A program made the translations under genes and the position numbers. The notes beneath the pieces are model-generated. The model was not told where the DNA came from. It saw only the letters and a list, made by a program, of their open reading frames with translations, and did no database searches. From Flagellimonas marinaquae (GTDB lineage: Bacteria; Bacteroidota; Bacteroidia; Flavobacteriales; Flavobacteriaceae), in contig NZ_RZMZ01000010.1 of assembly GCF_003992675.1 (NCBI RefSeq), positions 1 through 64,000 of the forward strand: a DNA stretch of 64,000 nucleotides. Reading direction: 5' to 3'. Positions 17,008-26,329 of this stretch are shown here, piece after piece; within the stretch, counting starts at the first letter, position 1, and every line of letters starts with the position of its first letter.

Positions 17008-18378
17008 TTATTTCCCGATACAGAAGTTGGAAAAGATATTGCCCAAAAGGTCATCCGTTGTCACGCTGCCCGTAATTTCACCCAAATGGTATAACGCCTG
17101 TCGAATGTCGATGGCCATGAGGTCACTGGAGAGTTCCATATCCAACCCTTCCTTTACTTTTTGGATTTCTTCCAAAGCCTTGAGCAGCGCATCATAATGC
17201 CTACTATTGGTAATAATGGTATTGTCCCCGCTCAATGCACCAGAATCTACTAATGATAGAAGTTTCTGTTCCAGTTCTGGGATACCGGTTTTGAGCTTTG
17301 CGGAAAGGAACAGAACATCGGGGATTTCCGATTTAATTTTATCTACTTGTTCAGGGTTCAATAAATCAGTTTTGTTGCAGATGGGCAACAATCGTTTGTC
17401 GGGATATTTTTCTTGAATCTGTTCCAGTTCCTTTTTATCAAAGGCCATGCCGTCAAAAAGGTAGATGATGAGACGGGCCTTTTCAATCTTGTCGAAGGTA
17501 CGTTCAATTCCTATTTTTTCAACAACGTCTACCGTTTCCCGGATTCCTGCGGTATCTATGAACCTAAAATTGATGCCTTTAATGCTGATATGGTCTTCCA
17601 CTGTATCCCGCGTAGTTCCTGCAATTTCACTTACGATGGCTCTTTCCTCGTTGAGGAGTACATTGAGCAATGTTGATTTTCCCACGTTGGGCTGACCGAC
17701 AATGGCCACTGGGATTCCGTTTTTGATAACATTACCCAAAGCAAAGGAGTCAATCAGCTTTTTAAGTACTTCACTGATACGGCTTAGGAGTTGGTTGAAT
17801 TGGGTTCGATCTGCAAATTCTACATCTTCCTGCGAAAAGTCCAGTTCAAGCTCGATCAAGGAAGCAAAATTCAGCAATTCCTGTCGCAATTCTTGAATTT
17901 CATTGCTGAAACCTCCCCGCATTTGCTGCATGGCGATATCGTGGGCGGCTTCGCTATCGCTCGCGATTAAGTCGGCCACAGCTTCCGCCTGACTCAAGTC
18001 CATTTTACCGTTCAAAAAGGCCCTCAAGGTGAATTCTCCTGCGGATGCGGAACGACATCCATTCCTTAATAATAACTGTATAATCTGCTGCTGAATATAA
18101 GGGGAGCCGTGACAGGAAATTTCGATAACATTTTCTCCGGTATACGAGTGTGGTCCTTTAAATATGGAAACAAGCACCTCGTCCAATACCTTGCCTTGAT
18201 CAACAATGTGCCCTAAATGAATGGTGTGGCTCTTCTGTTGCACCAATTTTTTGCCTTTAATAGACCTGAACAAAGGGTCTGCAAGGGTTATGGCATCTGG
18301 TCCCGAAACCCGAATCACTGCAATGGCTCCTGTTCCGGATGGGGTTGCCAAGGCTACGATGTTATCTGTATACGACAT
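17008..18378 (-). CDS. mnmE: tRNA modification GTPase MnmE
   Basis: A 456-residue GTPase that with MnmG adds a (carboxymethyl)aminomethyl group to U34 of certain tRNAs. An N-terminal folate-binding domain (about 1-120) is followed by a helical domain split around the G domain. The G domain contains GQPNVGKST (Walker A), DTAGIRE and NKTD. The C terminus ends FCIGK, with the family's essential Cys at 453. Length is normal. A candidate -7 element lies directly before the ATG, so the message may be leaderless. Confidence 0.97.
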   Translation of the reverse strand: MSYTDNIVALATPSGTGAIAVIRVSGPDAITLADPLFRSIKGKKLVQQKSHTIHLGHIVDQGKVLDEVLVSIFKGPHSYTGENVIEISCHGSPYIQQQIIQLLLRNGCRSASAGEFTLRAFLNGKMDLSQAEAVADLIASDSEAAHDIAMQQMRGGFSNEIQELRQELLNFASLIELELDFSQEDVEFADRTQFNQLLSRISEVLKKLIDSFALGNVIKNGIPVAIVGQPNVGKSTLLNVLLNEERAIVSEIAGTTRDTVEDHISIKGINFRFIDTAGIRETVDVVEKIGIERTFDKIEKARLIIYLFDGMAFDKKELEQIQEKYPDKRLLPICNKTDLLNPEQVDKIKSEIPDVLFLSAKLKTGIPELEQKLLSLVDSGALSGDNTIITNSRHYDALLKALEEIQKVKEGLDMELSSDLMAIDIRQALYHLGEITGSVTTDDLLGNIFSNFCIGK

Positions 18379-18383
18379 GGGTA

Positions 18384-18391
18384 CAAAAGTA
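18384..18391 (-). promoter_or_regulatory. Candidate -7 element abutting the mnmE start
   Basis: On the minus strand TACTTTTG matches TAnnTTTG and ends 5 bases before the mnmE ATG, which would put the transcript start at or next to the start codon. No clear -33 TTG. Confidence 0.4.
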
Positions 18392-18464
18392 CAAATTCGT
18401 TGCTGTTTGTAACATTTTTAGTGATTTGTATACTGATAAGTTGAACCCTTTAATTCAATCAGAA

Positions 18465-18827
18465 ATGGAAGTCATCAATCAAAAAGCAGTTAGAACGGAC
18501 AATACCTTGTTGGCCGTAACCCATCTAACCCAATTATTGGGGTATGCCATAGGATTTGGGAGTCTTATCGTTCCTTTGATCATTTGGTTGTCCTCCAAAG
18601 ATAGGGTAGAGGGTATGAACGAACATGGAAAGGCCATCATCAATTTTCAGATCAGTCTTATCCTTTACATCATTATCAGTATTCCGGCCATTTTACTTTT
18701 GGGCTTGGGCATATTGGGTTTGATAGGAGTGGCAATCATAGGCTTTATCCTGCCTATAGTGAATGCTGTAAAGGCCGCAAATGGCGAATCGCCATCACAT
18801 TTTATGACCATTAGATTTATATCATAA
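18465..18827 (+). CDS. DUF4870 (Tic20-like) membrane protein
   Basis: A 120-residue protein with three to four hydrophobic helices. Family landmarks are the N-terminal LLAVTHLTQLLGY, LIVPLIIWLSSKD and the motif HGKAIINFQIS, followed by a hydrophobic hairpin and a short tail NAVKAANGESP. I start it at the ATG at 18465 (MEVINQK). The frame is open upstream to 18339, but that part overlaps mnmE on the other strand. Function of the family is unknown. It is divergent from mnmE and convergent to dnaN. Confidence 0.9.
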   Translation: MEVINQKAVRTDNTLLAVTHLTQLLGYAIGFGSLIVPLIIWLSSKDRVEGMNEHGKAIINFQISLILYIIISIPAILLLGLGILGLIGVAIIGFILPIVNAVKAANGESPSHFMTIRFIS

Positions 18828-18831
18828 AAAC

Positions 18832-18865
18832 AAAAAGCTGGAACTTTTTGCTCCAGCTTTTCTCA
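18832..18865. terminator. Bidirectional terminator between DUF4870 and dnaN
   Basis: The stem AAAGCTGGA/TCCAGCTTT (18834-18842 with 18852-18860) is flanked by A's upstream and T's downstream, so it can act for both convergent genes. Confidence 0.85.
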
Positions 18866-18882
18866 ATGTTCGATTAGTTAGT

Positions 18883-20001
18883 TTAATTGTTCAGCATTAC
18901 CGGCATCACCAGCATGGTCACGTGCTCACCCTCGTCCAGTCCATCGATTGGGGTAAGGATTCCTGCTCTGTTCGGTAGGCTCATTTCCAAGGAAACTTCA
19001 TCGGACGAAAGGTTGTTCAACATTTCCAATAGAAACCTGGAGTTGAAACCTATTTGCATATCATCGCCTTGATAAGCACAGGAAAGTCTTTCTTCGGCCT
19101 TGTTGCTGTAATCCACATCTTCCGCAGAAATATTGAGCTCCGCACCTGCAATTTTCAAACGTATTTGGTGCGTAGTCTTGTTGGAGAAAATAGAAACCCT
19201 TCGTACCGAGCTCAAGAATTGATTTCTTGCAATGGTCAACTTGTTGGGATTTTCTTTGGGAATCACCGCTTCGTAGTTTGGATATTTTCCATCAATCAAT
19301 CTGCAGACCAATTCGGTATTGTCAAAATAAAATTTGGCATTACTATCGTTGTATTCGATGGTCACTTCGGATTCAGAACCTGCTAAAATGCCTTTTAAAA
19401 GGTTTAAGGGCTTTTTCGGCATAATGAATTCTGCTACTTCTGAAGCGCTTACATCCTGACGTTGATATTTTACCAATTTGTGTGCATCCGTGGCCACAAA
19501 AGTCAAATTTTCCGGTGAAAACTGGAAGAACACACCGCTCATCACAGGGCGGAGGTCATCATTTCCTGCCGCAAAAATGGTTTTGTTGATGGCCGTGGCC
19601 AAAATATCGCCTAACAGGGTAGTGGAACTCGGGTTCGAAACTTCCACGGCTTTAGGGAATTCTGCACCATCAGCGTAAGCCAAGGCATATTTACCATGAT
19701 TGGAGCTGATTTCGACCGTATTGTTATCCTCCACCACAAATGTTAAGGGTTGCTCTGGGAATGTTTTTAGGGTATCCAAAAGCAAACGGGCCGGAACGGC
19801 TATGGTTCCCTCGGAATCGGAATCCACTTCCAAGACGGAACTCATGGTGGTTTCCAAATCGGAGGCAGAAACAGTTAGCTTACTTTCTTTTAAATCGAAC
19901 AAAAAATTGTCTAGGATGGGCAAGGTGTTACTATTGTTGATAACTCCTCCCAAAACCTGCAGCTGTTTCAATAAATATGTACTGGATACAATAAACTTCA
20001 T
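18883..20001 (-). CDS. dnaN: DNA polymerase III beta subunit (sliding clamp)
   Basis: A 372-residue sliding clamp with three repeats of the clamp fold. Family landmarks are MKFIVSSTYLLKQLQ at the start, VPARLLLDTLKTFPE, FVATDAHKL, LIDGKYPNYE and the C-terminal (L)VMPVMLNN matching the MPMRL-type end. The ATG at 20001 is the start; the TTG one codon upstream is unlikely. It encircles DNA and tethers the replicative polymerase. It is not next to dnaA here, as is normal in flavobacteria. Confidence 0.97.
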   Translation of the reverse strand: MKFIVSSTYLLKQLQVLGGVINNSNTLPILDNFLFDLKESKLTVSASDLETTMSSVLEVDSDSEGTIAVPARLLLDTLKTFPEQPLTFVVEDNNTVEISSNHGKYALAYADGAEFPKAVEVSNPSSTTLLGDILATAINKTIFAAGNDDLRPVMSGVFFQFSPENLTFVATDAHKLVKYQRQDVSASEVAEFIMPKKPLNLLKGILAGSESEVTIEYNDSNAKFYFDNTELVCRLIDGKYPNYEAVIPKENPNKLTIARNQFLSSVRRVSIFSNKTTHQIRLKIAGAELNISAEDVDYSNKAEERLSCAYQGDDMQIGFNSRFLLEMLNNLSSDEVSLEMSLPNRAGILTPIDGLDEGEHVTMLVMPVMLNN

Positions 20002-20121
20002 CAAAGAAATACTTTAGTATAGTTGCCTTTTTAGCAATTAATCCCCTCGAAGGGACCTTTAAAATCAATGTAAACAAATATATCCCAAATGGATTTAGCA
20101 GAGAAACAAATTTATCAACAC

Positions 20122-21786
20122 CTAAGCGGTGAACTTACGTTTTCGGGAGTACCCGAAAAAAATACCGAATAATAAGGTCAAAGCTACTGGTAACCCTATG
20201 TTTATAAGCTGCCATTTGGTTTTTTGTTCCGCTATTTTTTTGACATCCAGGAGCGGGATGGAAACTTTCTTGTTACGAATGTTAATAAGCCCCGTATTGT
20301 CCAATAGGTAATTTGTGCTGTTCACCAGGAATTCCTTGTTACCATAGAAGCTGCTGGTCCATTTGTCGTAACCCAATTCCAGCGGTCTTCCGTTGCGCAG
20401 TTGGTTCTTGATCACATCCCCATCGGAGATGACGATCATTTTGTTTTCGGCCCCTTCTTCAAGCGTGTTTTTTAGCTTCAAAGGCTTTACCCTATTCTTG
20501 TACATCGAGGAGAAATTACCCTCAATAAGCACAGCTAGGGGCAGATTGCCGTTAACGTAGGTTTCTCGGTCGGGTTGCTGGTTGATCATATCCAAACTTA
20601 CCACTCTTGGGATTCCATCGGTTTTTGATAAAGGTGAACTTTGCAATAAAATGGTTTTCTGATAATCGTTTTCCAGCACATCCATGGGACTGGTAAATTG
20701 AAACCGAACGGCTTCAATATTCGTGTTGATGGGATGGTTGTTCTGCGAAAAAACCATGGGATAATACAACCAGGGTAGGGGGTTGTACTGTGAATCGTTT
20801 CCTTCTCCCGTGGCCAAAACGATTTGGGTAAAATACAGGTCGTTGACCAAAACAGGATTGATTCTAACCCCATATTTAAAGAACAAATCCTTCAAATTAA
20901 GGTCTCTTGGAATGGCAATAGCCTCGCCACCACCCGCATAAATGCTGTCCATTTCCATATTGACTTGGTCTACCATCCAAATGGATTTACCCCCCTGAAC
21001 CATATATTGGTCCATCACGTATTTTTCTTGATCGGTAAATGCCTCCGTTGGCTTTGCAATGATGGCAAGATCAAATTCTTTGAGTTGGTCCAAAACATTT
21101 TGCGGACTGCTTGCCACCGAATCTAATGTAATGGCGCCAATGTTGTAATAATCTCGAATGGCAGTAAGGTAATCGGTAATAAAAATATCATCCAGTTCGC
21201 CATTTCCTTTGATGACGGCAATGCTCTTTTTTTCTTCAATGCTGAGTTTGGTAAAGGCATCGGCAAAGGCATATTCCAATTGTTGTACCGAATTGTTGAT
21301 ACGATCCTCAGCCGTGGAACCTAGTTTGTTTTTTAATAGGGGCACTCTCACCGTTTGGTCGTTGAAATTGACCATGGCCCAAGGAAAAACCAGTTCGTTG
21401 GATACCTTTCCGTTTTCCTCAACGGTAACATTGGCGGGTTGCAATCCCAAACTTTGCAACTGGGCAACGGTTTCTTGTGGATTTTCGCTATCCTCCAAGG
21501 GATCAACCAAATTGTATTTGATGTTACTGTTCTTCGATGCAAAGGATTCCAACAATTGAATGGTTTCAGCTTTCAATTTGGCAAACTCGGCGGGAATGTT
21601 TCCATCCAACAAGACATCTACGATAACGGGGGTTTCAAATTTTTGGGCCACTTCAACGGCGGGCTCGGAGAGTGTATAGCGTTTGTCTTCCGTAAGGTCG
21701 AATCGGGTATAGACAAAACTGGCCAATAGGTTGATGACCACCACGGCCACAATCACTTTTACGATGGATACAAAAAACTTCCCCAT
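20122..21786 (-). CDS. gldG: Gliding motility ABC transporter component GldG
   Basis: A 554-residue protein with an N-terminal transmembrane helix, a large extracytoplasmic region (ABC-type uncharacterised/DUF4350-like fold) and a C-terminal transmembrane helix near 525-545 ending in the basic YSRKRKFTA. The early segment DLTEDKRYTLS is characteristic of GldG. With GldF and the ATPase GldA it forms an ABC transporter needed for gliding in several flavobacteria. It overlaps the gldF stop by one base (TAATG). gldA is not in the window, as usual. Confidence 0.95.
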   Translation of the reverse strand: MGKFFVSIVKVIVAVVVINLLASFVYTRFDLTEDKRYTLSEPAVEVAQKFETPVIVDVLLDGNIPAEFAKLKAETIQLLESFASKNSNIKYNLVDPLEDSENPQETVAQLQSLGLQPANVTVEENGKVSNELVFPWAMVNFNDQTVRVPLLKNKLGSTAEDRINNSVQQLEYAFADAFTKLSIEEKKSIAVIKGNGELDDIFITDYLTAIRDYYNIGAITLDSVASSPQNVLDQLKEFDLAIIAKPTEAFTDQEKYVMDQYMVQGGKSIWMVDQVNMEMDSIYAGGGEAIAIPRDLNLKDLFFKYGVRINPVLVNDLYFTQIVLATGEGNDSQYNPLPWLYYPMVFSQNNHPINTNIEAVRFQFTSPMDVLENDYQKTILLQSSPLSKTDGIPRVVSLDMINQQPDRETYVNGNLPLAVLIEGNFSSMYKNRVKPLKLKNTLEEGAENKMIVISDGDVIKNQLRNGRPLELGYDKWTSSFYGNKEFLVNSTNYLLDNTGLINIRNKKVSIPLLDVKKIAEQKTKWQLINIGLPVALTLLFGIFFGYSRKRKFTA

Positions 21787-22517
21787 TACCTTGGCAATTG
21801 TTTTAAACGTTGAAACGTGAGATACAAAAACAACAATGTCAATGAGATGAAGTAGACCAAATCACGGGTATCTATCACACCTCTTGCAATACTATCAAAA
21901 TGTGATTTTGCCCCGAGTGACTGAATGGTTTGTTGGGTTTCCCCGTTGGAAAACAAAGTGGCAGTGGCATCAAACCCATTAAAAATCAAAAAACAAACCA
22001 AAATCCCAACCAAAAAAGCGATAATTTGATTATCCGATAAGGTGGATGCAAATATGCCTATCGATGTGTAGCAGGCCATCAAAAACAACAATCCAAAGTA
22101 AGAACCTACGATTACACCGAGGTCATAATTACCCTCTGTCATTCCCAATCCTGATATAGCAAAAACATAAACTATGGTCGGGATTACTGCGATAACACAC
22201 AAAAGAAAGGCGCCCCAAAATTTCCCGAGCACCAGTTTCCAGATGGAGATGGGTTTGATCAATAACAATTCCAGCGTTCCCATTTTTCGTTCCTCCGAAA
22301 AACTTTTCATGGTGATGGCGGGCACTAAGAAGATAAAGATCCAAGGAGCCAATAAAAAGAAGTTGCTCAAGTCGGCGAAGCCGTAACCAAAAATGTTGTA
22401 TTCGCCCTTGAAGACCCAAAGAAACAGTCCATTGAGCAACAAAAACGAACCCACGATCAAATAACCGATGGGCGATGTAAAAAAAGACCGTACCTCTCTC
22501 TTAAAAATTGCGAACAT
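21786..22517 (-). CDS. gldF: Gliding motility ABC transporter permease GldF
   Basis: A 243-residue ABC-2 type permease with six hydrophobic segments, starting MFAIFKREVRSFFTSPIGY. It also has the family segments PAITMKSFSEERKMGTLELLLIKP (in part) and GVIDTRDLVYF. It is the membrane partner of GldG and GldA. It starts within the stop codon of the upstream monooxygenase-like gene (one-base overlap) and runs into gldG, so the three are translationally coupled. Confidence 0.95.
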   Translation of the reverse strand: MFAIFKREVRSFFTSPIGYLIVGSFLLLNGLFLWVFKGEYNIFGYGFADLSNFFLLAPWIFIFLVPAITMKSFSEERKMGTLELLLIKPISIWKLVLGKFWGAFLLCVIAVIPTIVYVFAISGLGMTEGNYDLGVIVGSYFGLLFLMACYTSIGIFASTLSDNQIIAFLVGILVCFLIFNGFDATATLFSNGETQQTIQSLGAKSHFDSIARGVIDTRDLVYFISLTLLFLYLTFQRLKQLPR

Positions 22518-22819
22518 TAAGATGGGTTTGTTGATTGAATTTTAGTTACGCTCCAAGCTTCGGGCTTATCGGCAAACAATTTTTTGGTGTTGCCCCAAAC
22601 CCTTTTAAAGAAGTCTGATTTCCTATAGTTGTTAAGATGTGATTCCGAATCCCAAAAACTATAGGTAAAAAATATGTTGGAATCTGCCATGTCCTGATAC
22701 AATTCTACCATAGTACAGCCTTCAAAAGCTAAAATGCCATTTTTTGATTCTTCAAAGATTCGCTCAAAACTAGCAATATTTTCGGGTTTAAAAGTCAGTT
22801 TAACGATGCGTATCAACAT
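22517..22819 (-). CDS. Antibiotic biosynthesis monooxygenase (ABM)-domain protein
   Basis: A 100-residue single-domain protein of the ABM/YgiN dimeric ferredoxin-like fold. It begins with IRIVKLTFKPENIASFERIF, and FEGCTMVELYQD and FFTYSFWDSESHL supply the usual strand and His positions. Members are quinol monooxygenases, heme-degrading enzymes or proteins of unknown role. The genomic link to gldF is common in flavobacteria but does not show a gliding function. It abuts the SAM adenosyltransferase gene with no gap. Confidence 0.85.
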   Translation of the reverse strand: MLIRIVKLTFKPENIASFERIFEESKNGILAFEGCTMVELYQDMADSNIFFTYSFWDSESHLNNYRKSDFFKRVWGNTKKLFADKPEAWSVTKIQSTNPS

Positions 22820-23650
22820 TTAAAGGAAATTTATGGTTACGGTGTCCCTATAATTCAATCCCAAAAGCGAAGAGGCACCTCCAACCGAGTTTAGGTCACT
22901 TTTATAAATGGCAAGTTCTATATATCCTGCAGAATTGAACAGCGCTAGGGCATCTCCTGGACCTTTGCGCTGGTTTCGTTCCAGATTATAATTGATGATG
23001 CCGTTATAGCTTTGATGCACCTGCCGTATTTTTGTGGTCCTCGCAACGATCTCAAAATCCCGTCCGCTTCTATACGCTTCAAACAGGCTTTTTTGGATAT
23101 TGGTGACCACGTTTCCGTAGTTGTCAATATAAATTATGTTGCCCATAATGCTTTTTCCCTCGTTGGTGATCCGTGGTTCAAAATCACGTAGTTCCTTTAA
23201 ATTTTGGAACGGTTTACCTATGACTTCCAATTTACCCCCACGAGCAATATGGCAGGCCACTTGAACAAAAATGTTGAGCACCGGAAAAGCACCCGATGTG
23301 GAACTCGGCAGATTGATTTCCACGACTTTTTCGGGTTGTACCTCGGAAGTTATCAAAGAAATGACACCGCTGTTGGCGCTCACAAAATAGTGCCCATCCA
23401 CTTGCACTACAATATGCTCATTTTCAGGAGAAATCTCCGAATCAACCCCTACAATATGGACCGTTCCCTTTGGGAACGAATGGTAGGCGTTCCTTAGGAT
23501 GTAGGCACATTCTTGGATATTAAACGGACTGATGGCATGCGAAATATCAACAACATTGATTTCGGGAAGATTGTTCAGTATGGCTCCTTTGACAGCACCC
23601 ACATAGTGGTCCTTGTATCCAAAATCGGTAGTTAGGGTTATGATTGGCAT
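22820..23650 (-). CDS. SAM hydroxide adenosyltransferase (DUF62 family)
   Basis: A 276-residue enzyme of the DUF62/SAM hydrolase family, which splits S-adenosylmethionine to adenosine and methionine with hydroxide. Key motifs are ITLTTDFGYKDHYVGAVKG at the N terminus (active-site Asp), DISHAI, and the C-terminal N-rich part including GDALALFNSAGYIELA. Length is normal. It heads the minus-strand operon SAM hydrolase, ABM protein, gldF, gldG. Confidence 0.93.
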   Translation of the reverse strand: MPIITLTTDFGYKDHYVGAVKGAILNNLPEINVVDISHAISPFNIQECAYILRNAYHSFPKGTVHIVGVDSEISPENEHIVVQVDGHYFVSANSGVISLITSEVQPEKVVEINLPSSTSGAFPVLNIFVQVACHIARGGKLEVIGKPFQNLKELRDFEPRITNEGKSIMGNIIYIDNYGNVVTNIQKSLFEAYRSGRDFEIVARTTKIRQVHQSYNGIINYNLERNQRKGPGDALALFNSAGYIELAIYKSDLNSVGGASSLLGLNYRDTVTINFL

Positions 23651-23695
23651 ACAATACTGTTGATATGTTTTTCCGCGTTCAAAGTGATTTTTAGT

Positions 23696-23703
23696 TAAGT
23701 TTG
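23696..23703 (+). promoter_or_regulatory. Candidate -7 element for phoH
   Basis: TAAGTTTG matches TAnnTTTG, 67 bases upstream of the phoH start codon in the divergent intergenic region. No -33 TTG at the right distance. Confidence 0.4.
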
Positions 23704-23770
23704 TTTGTAAAATTAGTCAAAAAAGAAAGAACGAGATTCTTCAAAAAACAACTGTAACACCTCACTATTT

Positions 23771-24730
23771 TTGAACGAACTAATAATAGAACTTACGGAA
23801 ATCAGCCCACAGGAATTTTTTGGACAACAAAATTCCAATATCGAGTTGCTCAAAAAGTATTTTCCAAAATTAAAGATTGTAGCACGGGGCAACAAGATCA
23901 AAGTTTTTGGCGACGAAGCACTGCTTGAAGAATTCGATAAGCGTTTTGATGAGCTCACCAGCCAATTTGCCAAATACAACAAACTGGACGAAAATATGAT
24001 CGAGCGCGTGCTTACCAGCACCAGCAAAGCGGATTACACCTCTTCCTCTAGCAGTGGCGATGTTTTGGTACATGGAGTAAGCGGCAGGTTGATCAAAGCG
24101 CAGACAGCCAACCAAAGACGCTTGGTAGATGCCTGTAAAAAGGACGATATGGTCTTTGCCATTGGTCCTGCAGGTACAGGAAAAACCTATACGGGGGTCG
24201 CTTTGGCCGTAAAGGCACTTAAGGAAAAGCAGGTGAGGCGTATTATCTTAACACGTCCAGCCGTGGAAGCAGGAGAAAATCTTGGTTTTTTACCCGGTGA
24301 CCTCAAGGAAAAATTAGATCCTTACATGCAGCCCTTGTACGATGCGCTTAGGGATATGATTCCTTCGGAAAAACTGGAGAAATATATTGAGGATGGGACC
24401 ATCCAGATTGCACCCATGGCCTTTATGCGAGGGCGCACCTTGGACAATGCGTTTGTGATTCTTGACGAGGCGCAGAACACCACCCATGCGCAAATGAAGA
24501 TGTTCTTGACCCGTATGGGAAAAAACGCCAAATTCTTATTGACAGGTGACCCAGGACAGATTGATTTGCCGCGAAGGGTAATCTCTGGTCTTAAAGAGGC
24601 ACTTCTTATTTTAAAAAACGTAGACGGAATCAGTATCATTTATTTGGATGATAAAGACGTGATTCGTCATAAATTGGTGAAAAAGGTGATTGATGCCTAT
24701 AAGAACATAGAGCACCAAAATCAATTCTAG
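23771..24730 (+). CDS. phoH: PhoH-family ATPase (PhoH-like)
   Basis: A 319-residue cytoplasmic ATPase of the PhoL/YbeZ branch, with an N-terminal KH-like region and a P-loop domain. Walker A is GPAGTGKT at 132-139, preceded by the nucleotide-recognising stretch [10 protein letters not shown]; Walker B is FVILDEAQN. The start is a TTG at 23771; the N-terminal sequence [13 protein letters not shown] is conserved in flavobacterial homologues and there is no better ATG. Members are linked to RNA metabolism and often neighbour ybeY. It lies 8 bases from purC, so the two are co-transcribed. Confidence 0.95.
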   Translation: MNELIIELTEISPQEFFGQQNSNIELLKKYFPKLKIVARGNKIKVFGDEALLEEFDKRFDELTSQFAKYNKLDENMIERVLTSTSKADYTSSSSSGDVLVHGVSGRLIKAQTANQRRLVDACKKDDMVFAIGPAGTGKTYTGVALAVKALKEKQVRRIILTRPAVEAGENLGFLPGDLKEKLDPYMQPLYDALRDMIPSEKLEKYIEDGTIQIAPMAFMRGRTLDNAFVILDEAQNTTHAQMKMFLTRMGKNAKFLLTGDPGQIDLPRRVISGLKEALLILKNVDGISIIYLDDKDVIRHKLVKKVIDAYKNIEHQNQF

Positions 24731-24738
24731 AAATCAGT

Positions 24739-25692
24739 ATGGGAATGAATACGCTAATGTCCACGGATTTTAAGTTTCCTGGGCAAAAATCTGTTTATAA
24801 AGGAAAAGTAAGAGAGGTCTACACCCTGGAAAACGATGTCTTGGTGATGGTAGCCACAGATCGTCTGTCCGCTTTTGATGTGGTAATGCCCAAGGGCATC
24901 CCCTACAAAGGACAGATTTTGAACCAGATTGCGACCAAAATGATGAAGGATACCGAGGACATTGTTCCCAATTGGTTGATGGCCACGCCCGACCCCAATG
25001 TGGCCGTTGGCAAGGCTTGTGAACCTTTTAAGGTAGAAATGGTCATCCGGGGCTATATGTCGGGTCATGCCGCCCGTGAGTACAAAGCTGGGAAAAGAAT
25101 GCTGTGTGGTGTTCCCATGCCCGAAGGGATGCAAGAGAACGATAAGTTTCCAGAGCCCATGATCACTCCGGCCACCAAAGCCGAAAAGGGCGATCATGAT
25201 GAGGATATTTCCAAGGAAGATATTTTAAAGAGGGGGATTGTTTCCAAAGAAGATTATGAAATTCTGGAAAAATACACCCGCTCCCTGTTCCAAAGGGGAA
25301 CCGAGATTGCGGCCCAAAGAGGTCTTATTTTGGTGGATACCAAATACGAATTCGGCAAAACCAAAGATGGGGAAATCGTTTTGATCGATGAAATCCATAC
25401 CCCAGACTCATCCCGTTATTTTTATGCTGATGGCTACGAAGAACGTCAAGAAAAGGGCGAGTCCCAGAAGCAGCTTTCCAAGGAATTTGTAAGACAATGG
25501 TTGATTTCCAACGGATTTCAAGGACTGGAAGGGCAGTCCGTTCCCAAAATGTCGGATGACTATATTGAATCCGTTTCCAATAGATATATCGAACTGTACG
25601 AAAATATTACTGGCGAACCATTTGTAAAAAGTGATATCTCCAACCTTCAAGAGCGTATTTTATCCAACGTAATGGATTATTTGGGAAAATAG
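24739..25692 (+). CDS. purC: Phosphoribosylaminoimidazole-succinocarboxamide synthase
   Basis: A 317-residue SAICAR synthase, the ATP-dependent ligase joining CAIR and aspartate in purine biosynthesis. Motifs are [57 protein letters not shown] and [13 protein letters not shown]. It is about the length of the yeast-type and Bacteroidota enzyme. Three ATGs lie close together (24739, 24745, 24757); the second or third gives the more usual N terminus. Confidence 0.96.
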   Translation: MGMNTLMSTDFKFPGQKSVYKGKVREVYTLENDVLVMVATDRLSAFDVVMPKGIPYKGQILNQIATKMMKDTEDIVPNWLMATPDPNVAVGKACEPFKVEMVIRGYMSGHAAREYKAGKRMLCGVPMPEGMQENDKFPEPMITPATKAEKGDHDEDISKEDILKRGIVSKEDYEILEKYTRSLFQRGTEIAAQRGLILVDTKYEFGKTKDGEIVLIDEIHTPDSSRYFYADGYEERQEKGESQKQLSKEFVRQWLISNGFQGLEGQSVPKMSDDYIESVSNRYIELYENITGEPFVKSDISNLQERILSNVMDYLGK

Positions 25693-25788
25693 CATCCCAA
25701 AATTAGGATTTACCCAATAAAATCGCATACTTTTTAGGGATTACACGTCTTTTTGACAGCACTTTTGATATATATTTAAAGCTAAATT

Positions 25789-25815
25789 GATATATTTATG
25801 CTAAGTAAATATATC
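25789..25815. promoter_or_regulatory. Perfect 10-bp inverted repeat directly before the InsA-like gene
   Basis: GATATATTTA-N7-TAAATATATC ends 4 bases before the ATG at 25820, so a bound protein would block or initiate transcription there. A further GATATAT half site begins at 25767, and GATATATT recurs at 26254 upstream of the porin operon. It is a good candidate for an autoregulatory operator. Confidence 0.6.
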
Positions 25816-25819
25816 TACA

Positions 25820-26233
25820 ATGGAAAGTTGTCCCAATTGCTCTTCAACCGTATTTACCAAAGCAGGGGTCGTACAAGATAGGCAGCGTTATAAATGTAAA
25901 TCCTGCAACTACTATTTTACAGTCCCAAAGTTGGGCAAACAAATTGATGATTATTTTGTAAATAAGGCGCTACAGCTGTATTTGGAGGGCTTGGCCTATC
26001 GGGAAATCGAGCGTATTCTCGGTGTTTCTCATGTGTCCGTTATGAACTGGGTCCGAAAGTACAATATCAAACGGCCATACAACTCCAAATATCATCCCAC
26101 CTACAAAATTTTGAACCACACCGAGCTACAAAAATACTTTCAAAACCCTGAAAATCTCAAAGGTGCTGGCCAGTTGGTGACTGAGCTTGGAGATAAGTTT
26201 ATGCTCATAAAATGGGACAGGTTCAGGGATTAA
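25820..26233 (+). CDS. InsA-type zinc-ribbon/HTH protein, probable transcription regulator
   Basis: A 137-residue protein related to the DNA-binding N-terminal part of IS1-type transposases (InsA). The zinc ribbon has C4, C7, C26 and C29 (CPNC ... CKSC), and a helix-turn-helix lies at about 55-82 (YREIERILGVSHVSVMNWVR). The C-terminal 50 residues have no transposase catalytic DDE domain. No InsB frame, terminal inverted repeats or target duplication flank it, so it is not an insertion sequence. It stands alone just before the porin/symporter/acs block and downstream of an inverted repeat. I infer a domesticated DNA-binding regulator of that block. The domain call is firm, the role is not. Confidence 0.8.
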   Translation: MESCPNCSSTVFTKAGVVQDRQRYKCKSCNYYFTVPKLGKQIDDYFVNKALQLYLEGLAYREIERILGVSHVSVMNWVRKYNIKRPYNSKYHPTYKILNHTELQKYFQNPENLKGAGQLVTELGDKFMLIKWDRFRD

Positions 26234-26253
26234 GTATAGCTATTTTACAAAAA

Positions 26254-26261
26254 GATATATT
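26254..26261. promoter_or_regulatory. GATATATT half site upstream of the porin operon
   Basis: It repeats the first 8 bases of the inverted-repeat arm at 25789, 69 bases before the porin ATG. In such AT-rich sequence chance recurrence is possible. Confidence 0.3.
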
Positions 26262-26329
26262 GGTTTTTATTTCGGCGTAATTTTTTTGGATGTTCGCAGG
26301 GCACATAACCCTCTAACAACCAAACTGAA

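Noticed and set aside
18339-18464. N-terminal extension of the DUF4870 protein
   Set aside because: The part upstream of 18465 overlaps mnmE on the other strand and does not resemble the family.
25820-26233. Insertion sequence of the IS1 family
   Set aside because: Only the zinc-ribbon/HTH part is present. There is no InsB/DDE frame, no terminal inverted repeats around it and no target-site duplication.
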